Positions 1 to 5,103 are shown, counted from the first letter of the stretch. The stretch: DNA of 5,103 bases from an uncultured Eubacteriaceae bacterium (GCA_946534775.1 CAMNCZ010000117.1:1-5103), one strand, 5' to 3'. Made by a program: numbers and translations. Notes: generated by a model from the sequence alone, not told the origin.

Positions 1-1
1 G

Positions 2-196
2 GCAGGCAGAACAAGTCTTTGGGCGGATATTGTAAAGCATCACAAACAGCTTGGGGATATACGCGCTATCGAAGATTTCGATCCCGAAGATATTGTGGTG
101 GAACGCGGAGAAAGCAAAAAGAGCGTTGTGGTTTATGATGTTATAACCGTGGTAAATGCAATGGGTCAGCTGTATATGACGGTAACGGTCGCTTAA
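2..196 (+). CDS. xkdK: Phage tail sheath protein, C-terminal end (partial, XkdK-like)
   Basis: This is an open frame running in from the left edge and ending at TAA 194-196, giving 64 visible residues; the start lies outside the window. The visible part contains LWADIVKHHKQLGDIRAIEDF, then DPEDIVVERGESKKSVVVYDVITVVNAMGQLYMTVTVA at the end. In the PBSX XkdK and related sheath families the C-terminal domain has the same layout: a helix with a W-x-D/N-IV pattern, a 'GAI..F...D..V..G..K.SVVV' segment and a terminal beta strand ending in YMTVTV. That strand takes part in the sheath handshake, where termini of neighbouring subunits interlock. The protein would form the outer contractile cylinder. 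The gene lies 30 bp upstream of the tube gene, the standard order in contractile tails. The call rests on only 64 residues but is strongly supported by the neighbour. Confidence 0.87.
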   Translation, partial: AGRTSLWADIVKHHKQLGDIRAIEDFDPEDIVVERGESKKSVVVYDVITVVNAMGQLYMTVTVA

Positions 197-204
197 CGGT
201 CGTT
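183..204 (+). repeat. 11-bp tandem duplication across the sheath stop codon
   Basis: TAACGGTCGCT (183-193) is followed directly by TAACGGTCGTT (194-204), a 10 of 11 match. The second copy supplies the in-frame TAA stop of the sheath gene; the TAA in the first copy is out of frame. The junction also makes the inverted repeat TTAACG-GT-CGTTAA (193-206), whose 2-nt centre is too tight for an RNA hairpin but would be a symmetric DNA site. No function is established. Confidence 0.6.
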
Positions 205-226
205 AAAAGAGAAAGGAGCAAAAAAT

Positions 227-700
227 ATGGCAAATATTATTATGAAAGGCAAAGATACCGTAAGTGCGCAGCTTGCGGAATGTTATGTAACTATAGAAGG
301 CAACAGATATAATTTTATGCAGGCTATAGACCTTGAAGCAAAGATGGAAAAGACAAAGACGGAAGTGCCGATACTTGGGAAAACGGGCAAAGGCAACAAG
401 GCTGCGGGCTGGAAAGGTACGGGCAGTGCGACCTTCCATTACAACACATCTATCTTCAGAAAAGTGATGAAAAAATATAAGGAAAACGGCAGGGATATTT
501 ACTTTGATATGGTGATAGTAAATGATGATCCCACTTCTGCGGCAGGCAGCCAGACGATAACACTGATCGACTGCAACCTCGATAATATAATCATAGCAAA
601 GTTTGACGCAGACGGCGAGTATCTTGACGAAAGTTTTGATTTTACTTTTGAAGACTGGGATATGCCCGAAGAGTTTGATATGCTTGACGGTATGATGTGA
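227..700 (+). CDS. xkdM: Phage tail tube protein (XkdM/DUF2001 family)
   Basis: This 157-residue protein forms the inner tube inside the contractile sheath, stacked as hexameric rings. The family signatures run in order: an N-terminal strand region with CYVTIEGNRYNFMQAIDLEAKMEKTKTEVPILG (about residues 19-51), the Gly/Lys-rich loop GKTGKGNKAAGWKGTGSATFHY (51-72), a helix TSIFRKVMKKYKENGRDIYFDM (74-95), the strand TITLIDCNLDNIIIAKFD (110-127), and a C-terminal FTFEDWDMPEEFD (139-151). PBSX XkdM has matching 'EKNKSEV.I.G', 'GTGTATFY' and 'FTFEDFDVPE' motifs and is about 147 aa, so this is full length. The ATG at 227 is preceded by AAAGGAG at 212-218. The protein ends in a short acidic, Met-rich tail (MLDGMM) that is not part of the family core. 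As a major structural protein it should be made in many copies. A strong hairpin follows it. Confidence 0.95.
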   Translation: MANIIMKGKDTVSAQLAECYVTIEGNRYNFMQAIDLEAKMEKTKTEVPILGKTGKGNKAAGWKGTGSATFHYNTSIFRKVMKKYKENGRDIYFDMVIVNDDPTSAAGSQTITLIDCNLDNIIIAKFDADGEYLDESFDFTFEDWDMPEEFDMLDGMM

Positions 701-705
701 TATAT

Positions 706-735
706 GGGGGCGGGAGATGATATTCTTCCGCCCTT
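706..735 (+). promoter_or_regulatory. Strong RNA hairpin between the tube gene and the tape-measure-like gene
   Basis: Positions 708-717 (GGGCGGGAGA) pair with 724-733 (TCTTCCGCCC), forming a 10-bp stem with one G-U pair and a 6-nt loop, TGATAT. Two more G-U pairs (707-734, 706-735) can extend it. The stem starts six bases after the tube stop codon and ends about seven bases before the Shine-Dalgarno of the next gene. It is followed by TTGATAAATGGGG and not by a T tract, so it does not look like a complete intrinsic terminator. A likely role, inferred only, is a 3' stabiliser or processing barrier that keeps the sheath and tube message abundant relative to the low-copy genes downstream. Confidence 0.6.
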
Positions 736-753
736 GATAAATGGGGTGACAGG

Positions 754-1884
754 ATGAAAGGTGAATTTATAAAAGATATACCGCAGTATTTGCGGAAAAT
801 TATCGATATCGGAAATGACAAAAAAAGGATCTTAATGCTGACAGAAGATGCTAAAAATGCCGCGGACAGTGTGTATAATTTATTCGATACAGCTGAAATG
901 TTTAAATTTACGGAAAATCCCGAAAACGAAAAAAACAGAACTGTAACGGATAATAACGAAGCAAGTAATTTGTACCGAAACTATAATTTTATGCAAAACA
1001 CCGCATTAAACGAATATTACGAAGGCGATGCGGTAAAAAGTATTTCGGATATAAATAATGATATGCGCAGGACTGTATTTGATTCGCTTATGAATATGTC
1101 GGAACAGGACTCACATATTCGTATGGATATTATCGACAAGCAAAAAAGTTTATATAGTTCTGCGGGCTTTTATGAAAATAACGCGGGAAAAGTAAAAGAT
1201 GCGGAAACACTCACTTACTATATGAAAAAAACTCTGTCAGAAAAGACAGAAAAAGCGGAAAAAGAGTATATATCATATTATGATGCACTGATGTCGGATA
1301 AAGAGAGGGTTTATTATAATTTTTCGGGAAAAGACCGAAGGACAAGAAACGTTTATGACAAGTATGAAAATACAAAACAAGGTTTGATACAAGACCCGAT
1401 AAAAAATGCTGCTTATGCAGGCCGAAGCGCTGCGGCGGAAGATAAAAGAGAGATAATACCGCGGTTTTTGGACAGATATTTAACGGAAAACTACTTATCG
1501 GAACATTCAAAGGAAGTGTATGCCGCGGCAAGAGAGTGTGAAAAAACACTTGCATCAAAACAGAATGTTATTGAAAACTCATTCACAAATATCCAAAAGG
1601 CAGGGGACAGCAATACGATATTAAGCGATAAGGGTGATGTGTTTAAAAATATAAGCGAAAGTCTGTCGAATGAAGAAATGAGTGAGGAACAGAAAAATGC
1701 AGTGTTTAATTCCGTTTCGGAGGGCAGTTCCGGGAAGAATATCACATACGATATAAAACTTGAACTTGGCGGGATAACAAATAATTTAAATTACGAAACG
1801 GATATCGAGGAGTTTACGGACAAGTTTACCGACAGGCTGGAGGCTGCGCTGTATTCGGCGGCAGAGGGTCTGCACACATATTAA
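754..1884 (+). CDS. Putative short, divergent tail tape measure protein
   Basis: I do not recognise the body of this 376-residue protein. Position and C-terminus suggest a tape measure: it lies between the tube gene and the LysM baseplate gene, where PBSX-type tails carry xkdN (chaperone) and xkdO (tape measure). Its last ~45 residues, ITYDIKLELGGITNNLNYET (330-349) then DIEEFTDKFTDRLEAALYSAAEGLH (350-374), match the pattern that ends many Bacillota tape measures: a beta strand, a 'G.I.N...' turn, an acidic D-I/L-x-x-F helix and a final 'AAEG' motif. The rest is highly charged and probably mostly helical, for example 150-210, rich in Lys, Glu, Asn and Tyr (25 Tyr, one Cys, no Trp). There is no transmembrane segment and no lysozyme or peptidase motif, although tape measures often have these and are usually 600 to over 1000 aa. 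The ATG at 754 follows GGGGTGACAGG. Alternatively it is an unrelated virion or inserted accessory protein. Confidence 0.55.
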   Translation: MKGEFIKDIPQYLRKIIDIGNDKKRILMLTEDAKNAADSVYNLFDTAEMFKFTENPENEKNRTVTDNNEASNLYRNYNFMQNTALNEYYEGDAVKSISDINNDMRRTVFDSLMNMSEQDSHIRMDIIDKQKSLYSSAGFYENNAGKVKDAETLTYYMKKTLSEKTEKAEKEYISYYDALMSDKERVYYNFSGKDRRTRNVYDKYENTKQGLIQDPIKNAAYAGRSAAAEDKREIIPRFLDRYLTENYLSEHSKEVYAAARECEKTLASKQNVIENSFTNIQKAGDSNTILSDKGDVFKNISESLSNEEMSEEQKNAVFNSVSEGSSGKNITYDIKLELGGITNNLNYETDIEEFTDKFTDRLEAALYSAAEGLHTY

Positions 1885-1899
1885 GAAAGAGGGTGAAAT

Positions 1900-2589
1900 A
1901 TGTATCATTTTTTTATTGACGGAGTGCTTTTGCCCGTGCCGCCGTCTAAGCTGAATATCAAAATAAAAAATAAAAACGAGACCGTTACGTTGGTTGACGG
2001 GTCGGAATACAATGTTTTGAAAAGGGCGGGGCTTTCGGAGATAAGTTTTGAATGTCTGCTGCCTAATTTTGATTATCCGTTTTCGGTTTACGAGAACGGA
2101 TTTTTAAATGCAGACTATTTTCTTGATTTGTTTGAAAAGCTGAAAGTCGAACAGAGGGTATTTACTTTTTGTGTGGAGAGAGGCGCATCTGCACGCAGTT
2201 TTTTCAACTGCGCTTTGGAGGATTATACCATAACGGAAAGCAGCGACGAGGGTTTTGACTTTAGGGTAGGTATAAAGTTAAAACAGCATACACCGCGAAA
2301 AACCGTAGTTATAAACAGTGCGGCAGACAGCAGCGGTGCGAAGATAAGCGAGACCAAAAGGGAGATAACAACAAAGGCCGGGAATATCGCTTACAAAATA
2401 AAAAGCGGTGATACACTATGGGCGCTTGCAAAAAGATATTACGGCGACGGCAGCAGGTGGAAGGAAATTTATGATGCAAATGCCGAAAATATAGAAACAG
2501 CTGCAAAAAATCACGGCAGGGCAAGCAGTTCCGAGGGGTGGTGGATATATCCGGAAACCGAGATAGAGATCAAAAACGGTATTAAATAA
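1900..2589 (+). CDS. xkdP: Baseplate/tail protein with C-terminal LysM domain (XkdP-like)
   Basis: This 229-residue protein sits in the XkdP position, between tape measure and hub. The N-terminal domain (about 1-130) starts MYHFFIDGVLLPVPPSKLNIKI and continues with NETVTLVDGSEYNVLKRAGLSEISFECLLP, the usual XkdP/gp53-like opening in which a 'LP..P..L.I' segment is followed by 'G....LK..GL..ISF...LP'. A variable linker (about 131-162) leads to a LysM domain at 164-227: AYKIKSGDTLWALAKRYYGDGSRWKEIYDAN, then WWIYPETEIEI. The SGDTLW core and the closing I-Y-P motif are intact. Between the LysM helices and the last strand is an insert, ETAAKNHGRASSSEG, which I recall from other clostridial XkdP-type proteins. 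LysM suggests contact with glycan strands or a structural role at the hub, as in T4 gp53. The start is set by AGAGGGTGA just upstream. It lies 15 bp after the tape-measure candidate and 16 bp before the hub gene. Confidence 0.9.
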   Translation: MYHFFIDGVLLPVPPSKLNIKIKNKNETVTLVDGSEYNVLKRAGLSEISFECLLPNFDYPFSVYENGFLNADYFLDLFEKLKVEQRVFTFCVERGASARSFFNCALEDYTITESSDEGFDFRVGIKLKQHTPRKTVVINSAADSSGAKISETKREITTKAGNIAYKIKSGDTLWALAKRYYGDGSRWKEIYDANAENIETAAKNHGRASSSEGWWIYPETEIEIKNGIK

Positions 2590-2605
2590 AAATGGAGGTA
2601 AGAAA

Positions 2606-4051
2606 ATGACACAAGTTGAAAAAATCGTTTCCTGGGCAAGAAACAGGGTGGGATCGGGAGAGTACAACGGTTACTGTCAAAGATTTGTAAGGCTTGCTTA
2701 TGAGTCGGCGGGTATATACGGCACTGCGGCCACAGCTACCGAGGCTTACGGGAAATGGTGTATATCTGCGGATAAAAACAATATTCCCGCAGGGGCTGCG
2801 GTATACTTTGCGGGAACCGAACCGTCGGTGGGACACGTTGCTCTTTCAATAGGCGGCGGAATGTGTGTAAATCCCGCAAAAACAGTGCAGGAGTGTAAAA
2901 TTTCATCAATACCCAATTTTCGCGGTTGGGGATGGCAGGGAGGAAAAAGACCCGATGGCAGTGCCGCTGTTGCAAACGAAACCAAGACGATCAGAATACC
3001 GAAAAAGGAGATAGACAAAACCGTCGTAAAAAGTGTTTACGGAGGGTCGGGTGTTTATCGTTTTAACAAATTGTACGATTTTGAGGAAAGTTTGAATAAT
3101 TATTATGAACTTTTTATTGAAAATGCCGTTATATATGCGCCTGTGCTGAAAGGGGAGATAACCTGGAGTTCGTACAGGAGCGGAAGTGCGTCTTGGCTGA
3201 AATTTTCGGTTATGAAAGACGATATAATAGATTTTCGCGAAGGCAGTCCCGTAAAGCTTAGGGTAAACGGAAAAGATGTGTTTTTCGGTTATGTATTTAC
3301 AAAATACCGCAGGGATAAATATTTTATAGATGTAATTGCATACGATCAGTTAAGGTATCTGAAAAACAAGGACAGTTATATTTATGAAAATAAAAAATAT
3401 TCCGAGCTGCTTAAAATGATAGCAAATGATTTTAATTTAAGAATAGGGGAAATATGCGATACGGGGTATGTCATTGAAAGACGGGTCGAAGAAGGCACAT
3501 TATTTGACATACTTGCCAATGCCGCCGACCTTACATATAAGGCTACGGGGAAAAGTTATGTTTTATATGATGACTCGGGCAGGATCGTATTGAAAAAAAG
3601 TGAGGATATGAAAAGTGATATATGCATTGACGAATCGCAGATGCAGGGATATGAATATAAGACAAGTATAGACAAAGATGTTTATAACAAAATAAAGATC
3701 GCACGGGATAATGACGAAACGGGCGAAAGGGAGTTTTATGTTTATAACGGCGCGGAAAACCAAGAGTTTTGGGGTGTGCTGCAATATTATGAAAGGTTGA
3801 GCGATAAAGATGCTGATATCGGGCTGAAAGGAAAAACTTTGCTTGAAAAATACAATATGCTGTACCGCGGGCTGACGATAAAGAATGTTTTTGGCAATAC
3901 GCAGATACGCGGCGGAAGCAAAGTGTATGTAAAACTTGAACTTGGCGATATGCTGCTTGCGGCTGAAATGACAGCGGAAAAGGCAGTGCATCATTTTGAC
4001 GGTGACGGTTATTTTATGGATATAACGCTGTCGGGCGGCGAATTTCGCTGA
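2606..4051 (+). CDS. xkdQ: Baseplate hub protein (XkdQ-like) fused to an N-terminal CHAP/NlpC-P60-like wall hydrolase
   Basis: This is a 481-residue, two-part protein. Residues 1-115 look like a papain-fold peptidoglycan hydrolase: the NGYCQRFVRLAY helix puts the likely catalytic Cys at position 24, VGHVALSIGGG puts the His at 77, and the closing FRGWGW (105-110) is typical of phage CHAP/NlpC-P60 domains. N89 in the CVNP strand is a candidate third residue. After a linker (about 116-165) residues 166-481 follow XkdQ/YqbQ, the gp27/gpD-like hub: ITWSSYRSGSASWLKFSVMKDD, VNGKDVFFGYVF, VIAYDQLRYLKNKDSYIYE, CDTGYVIE, GKSYVLYDDSGRIVLK, YNKIKIARDNDETGEREFYV, WGVLQYYE and a terminal HHFDGDGYFMDITLSG. 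PBSX XkdQ is about 325 aa and has no such hydrolase. The hub would carry the spike and cap the tube, with the enzyme opening the wall on contraction. The ATG at 2606 follows GGAGGT (2594-2599). The hub call is firm; the enzymatic activity is inferred. Confidence 0.92.
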   Translation: MTQVEKIVSWARNRVGSGEYNGYCQRFVRLAYESAGIYGTAATATEAYGKWCISADKNNIPAGAAVYFAGTEPSVGHVALSIGGGMCVNPAKTVQECKISSIPNFRGWGWQGGKRPDGSAAVANETKTIRIPKKEIDKTVVKSVYGGSGVYRFNKLYDFEESLNNYYELFIENAVIYAPVLKGEITWSSYRSGSASWLKFSVMKDDIIDFREGSPVKLRVNGKDVFFGYVFTKYRRDKYFIDVIAYDQLRYLKNKDSYIYENKKYSELLKMIANDFNLRIGEICDTGYVIERRVEEGTLFDILANAADLTYKATGKSYVLYDDSGRIVLKKSEDMKSDICIDESQMQGYEYKTSIDKDVYNKIKIARDNDETGEREFYVYNGAENQEFWGVLQYYERLSDKDADIGLKGKTLLEKYNMLYRGLTIKNVFGNTQIRGGSKVYVKLELGDMLLAAEMTAEKAVHHFDGDGYFMDITLSGGEFR

Positions 4052-4068
4052 AAAGGGGTGATAATTTG
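4052..4068 (+). promoter_or_regulatory. Shine-Dalgarno site deciding a TTG start for the XkdR-like gene
   Basis: AAAGGGGTGA, directly after the hub stop codon, matches the anti-Shine-Dalgarno except for one base and lies about five bases from TTG at 4066. No in-frame ATG or GTG is nearby upstream. The next in-frame alternatives (GTG codons inside the first helix) would remove the conserved N-terminal helix, so TTG is the best start. Confidence 0.75.
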
Positions 4069-4353
4069 AACAGACTGCTGAAAATTATAAAACAGGCGGC
4101 GGTGGATGCCGTGAGGCAGAGTTATCCGCTGGAACTGATATTTGCAAAAGTAGTGCAGGAAGAAAAGAAAGAAGAGAACAAGGAACTTTTAATACAGACC
4201 GAACAGAAGAAGCCTTTAAAAAGGGCTTTTTTTATTGAAAACGGTTTGCTTGACGGCCTTGAAGAGGGAAACAGGCTTGTTGTTTTGCAGATGCAGGGAG
4301 GACAAAGATTTTATATATTACAGATATTGCCGGGGGAAGGAGAGATAAAATGA
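4066..4353 (+). CDS. xkdR: Small baseplate protein (XkdR/DUF2577-like)
   Basis: This 95-residue protein is found between hub and XkdS in PBSX-type tails. It begins with an amphipathic helix (LLKIIKQAAVDAVRQSYP, 4-21), followed by a strand LELIFAKVV (22-30). A charged stretch full of Lys, Glu and Gln (31-54) comes next. It ends with the diagnostic DUF2577 pattern: LEEGNRLVVLQMQGGQRFYILQIL (65-88), which corresponds to 'L..GDKV.LLR.QGGQ.Y.VLD'. The family is usually about 100-115 aa, so this copy is slightly short, and its middle beta region looks less conserved and more charged. Its exact place in the particle is not well established; an OB-like spike-adaptor role has been proposed for relatives. 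Translation starts at TTG, and the stop overlaps the XkdS start as ATGA at 4350-4353. A terminator-like hairpin lies inside the gene (4207-4233). Confidence 0.82.
   Translation: MNRLLKIIKQAAVDAVRQSYPLELIFAKVVQEEKKEENKELLIQTEQKKPLKRAFFIENGLLDGLEEGNRLVVLQMQGGQRFYILQILPGEGEIK
4207..4233 (+). terminator. Terminator-like hairpin with T tract inside the XkdR-like gene
   Basis: AAGCCTTT (4210-4217) pairs with AAGGGCTT (4221-4228) across an AAA loop, giving eight pairs with one G-U. Pairs 4209-4229 (G-U), 4208-4230 and 4207-4231 can extend the stem. Seven T residues run from 4227 to 4233, and an A/G-rich run precedes the stem. This is the shape of an intrinsic terminator, but it lies in translated sequence (residues around KKPLKRAFF), where a trailing ribosome would normally block folding. 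It may act only when translation lags, lowering expression of the baseplate genes downstream, or it may be chance in AT-rich coding DNA. Confidence 0.35.
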
Positions 4354-4763
4354 CACCGAAAACAGGAGAAACGGAAGGCGATTTTGAGATAATAGTTTAT
4401 CCGACAAAAACTTATGCGCTGGATATGTACAAAAACAGGATAATCGGGTTTACCGATGGTATTGCCGCTATGAGGCAGGCTGTTTACAAAATACTTATGA
4501 CAAACCGTTTTGAGCATATTATCTACAGTTATAATTACGGTGCGGAACTTAACAAAATAATGGACAGTCTTTATGTTTATTCACTTGTGGAGCAGTACAT
4601 AACCGATGCACTTATGCAGGATGAAAGGATAACGGCGGTCTATGATTTTAATTTTAAAAGGACAAAAAATTCTTTTAACGGAAATTGCCTTTCTGTAAGT
4701 TTTAATGTTGATACAACGCAGGGTAGTTTCGGTATACAGAAGGAGGTGGAAATTTATGTTTGA
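4350..4763 (+). CDS. xkdS: Baseplate wedge protein (XkdS/DUF2634, gp25-like)
   Basis: This 137-residue protein is full length for XkdS. Family signatures are clear: YPTKTYALDMYKNRIIGFTDGIAAMRQAVYKILMTNRFEHIIYSYNYGAEL (17-67), where the PBSX-type proteins have 'P..TY.LD...G.I.G..DG.EA..QA.YKIL.TERY...IYSW.YG.EL'. This is followed by the helix VEQYITDALMQDERITAVYDFNF (80-102), with the usual 'I.EAL..D.RI..V..F' pattern, and a final strand SFGIQKEVEIYV. The gp25-like fold joins the sheath to the baseplate and is thought to nucleate sheath assembly. The ATG at 4350 overlaps the XkdR stop by four bases, and its own stop overlaps the baseplate J start by eight bases, so translation of the three proteins is probably coupled. 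The only oddity is Tyr in place of the common Trp in IYSYNYG. Confidence 0.92.
   Translation: MTPKTGETEGDFEIIVYPTKTYALDMYKNRIIGFTDGIAAMRQAVYKILMTNRFEHIIYSYNYGAELNKIMDSLYVYSLVEQYITDALMQDERITAVYDFNFKRTKNSFNGNCLSVSFNVDTTQGSFGIQKEVEIYV
4741..4749 (+). promoter_or_regulatory. Near-perfect Shine-Dalgarno of the baseplate J gene, inside xkdS
   Basis: AGGAGGTGG lies six bases before ATG 4756 and within the last codons of the XkdS-like gene. It fixes 4756 as the start rather than the in-frame ATG at 4768, which would be too far away. It is the best-matching site in the window. Confidence 0.85.
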
Positions 4764-5103
4764 AGAAATGAGCTTTGAACTGATAATGAACAGAATGTTA
4801 AGCAGGGTAAATACCGACGTGGACAAGCGTGAAGGCAGCATTATATGGGATGCTTTGGCACCTGCGGCGGCGGAAATGGCGCTGATGTATATTCAGCTTG
4901 ATATGGTGCTGAATGAAGCTTTTGCCGATACAGCAACAAGAGAATATCTGATAAAGCGTGCCGCGGAAAGGGGATTATCACCAAAAGAGGCAACTTACGC
5001 CGAACTGATGGCAACGGCGGAACCCGAAACAATAGATATAAGTGATAAGAGATTTAACTGCGGCGAACTTAATTATGAAGTTACAGAAAGAATATCGGGA
5101 AAT
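4756..5103 (+). CDS. xkdT: Baseplate J-like protein, N-terminal part (XkdT-like, partial)
   Basis: The frame opens at ATG 4756 and runs off the right edge, giving 116 residues. It begins MFEEMSFELIMNRMLSRVNTDVDKREGSIIWDALAP and continues with AAAEMALMYIQLDMVLNEAFADTATREYLIKRAAERGLSPKEATYAEL. This is the classic XkdT/gp6-like start: 'V....DKREGSII.DALAPAA.E.A.MYI.L' followed by 'TFADTA.GEYL..RAAERGI....AT'. In the usual order a beta-rich baseplate J domain follows, and the visible end (ETIDISDKRFNCGELNYEVTERISGN) enters it. Relatives are about 350 aa, so roughly two thirds is missing. The protein forms the wedge ring that surrounds the hub and triggers sheath contraction. It overlaps the XkdS-like gene by eight bases (4756-4763). 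Confidence 0.93.
   Translation, partial: MFEEMSFELIMNRMLSRVNTDVDKREGSIIWDALAPAAAEMALMYIQLDMVLNEAFADTATREYLIKRAAERGLSPKEATYAELMATAEPETIDISDKRFNCGELNYEVTERISGN

Noticed and set aside
817..828. Run of seven A (820-826) near the start of the 754-1884 gene as a possible programmed frameshift site
   Set aside because: The zero-frame phasing gives C AAA AAA, which does not fit a good slippery heptamer, and neither this region nor the other frame resembles a tail-assembly chaperone.
871..883. TATAAT-like -10 boxes (here and at several other AT-rich coding positions, such as near 310 and 1312)
   Set aside because: No convincing -35 element at proper spacing was found. Such hexamers are expected by chance in AT-rich genes, and all genes form one continuous operon.
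2194..2212. Perfect 7-bp hairpin CGCAGTT-TTTTC-AACTGCG inside the xkdP-like gene
   Set aside because: It lies within conserved-domain coding sequence, has no T tract after it, and a 7-bp perfect stem can arise by chance in 5 kb. No regulatory context supports it.
203..5032. Minus-strand open frames of 63-143 codons across the window
   Set aside because: All lie opposite well-supported + strand genes, show low-complexity Phe/Leu/Ser/Cys-rich translations typical of shadow frames, and match no recognisable domain.
1..5103. CRISPR arrays, tRNA genes, insertion sequences and attachment sites
   Set aside because: I saw no regularly spaced repeats, tRNA-like cloverleaf, transposase or terminal inverted repeats; nearly every base is in tail genes.

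Overview
The window is one stretch of a contractile-tail structural operon, with every gene on the + strand. It follows the order of Bacillus subtilis PBSX/skin (xkd/yqb) and the clostridial diffocin-type tail modules: sheath C-terminus, tail tube (XkdM), a 376-aa protein where the tape measure should be, LysM baseplate protein (XkdP), hub (XkdQ), XkdR, XkdS, and the start of baseplate J (XkdT). The family calls rest on protein motifs remembered from these families; no search was run. Base composition is AT-leaning by eye. The strong AGGAGGTG-type Shine-Dalgarno sites and the PBSX-like gene set point to a Gram-positive, probably clostridial (Bacillota) host or its prophage. The exact taxon cannot be read from this window.

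Layout: 2-196 is the sheath 3' end. 227-700 is the tube. 701-753 is a short gap holding a strong GC-rich hairpin. 754-1884 is an unusual hydrophilic, Tyr-rich protein whose last ~45 residues look like the end of a tape measure. 1900-2589 is XkdP with a C-terminal LysM domain. 2606-4051 is an XkdQ hub with an extra N-terminal CHAP/NlpC-P60-like peptidoglycan hydrolase domain. 4066-4353 is XkdR with a TTG start. 4350-4763 is XkdS. From 4756 to the window end is the N-terminus of the baseplate J protein. From 1884 onward the genes are spaced by 14-16 bp or overlap by 4-8 bp, which indicates one translationally linked transcript. No gene-free stretch exceeds 55 bases.

How the genes work together: sheath and tube form the contractile cylinder. 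The 754-1884 product probably sets tube length. XkdP, XkdQ, XkdR, XkdS and XkdT build the hub and wedges at the cell-facing end, and the hub's CHAP domain probably opens the peptidoglycan. The most unusual points are the absence of the usual tail-assembly chaperone gene (xkdN) together with the very short tape-measure candidate, and the fusion of a wall hydrolase onto the hub. Together they suggest a compact contractile particle, either a tailocin or injection device or a short-tailed myovirus-like prophage. Capsid, portal, lysis and tail-fibre genes lie outside the window, so these cannot be told apart here.
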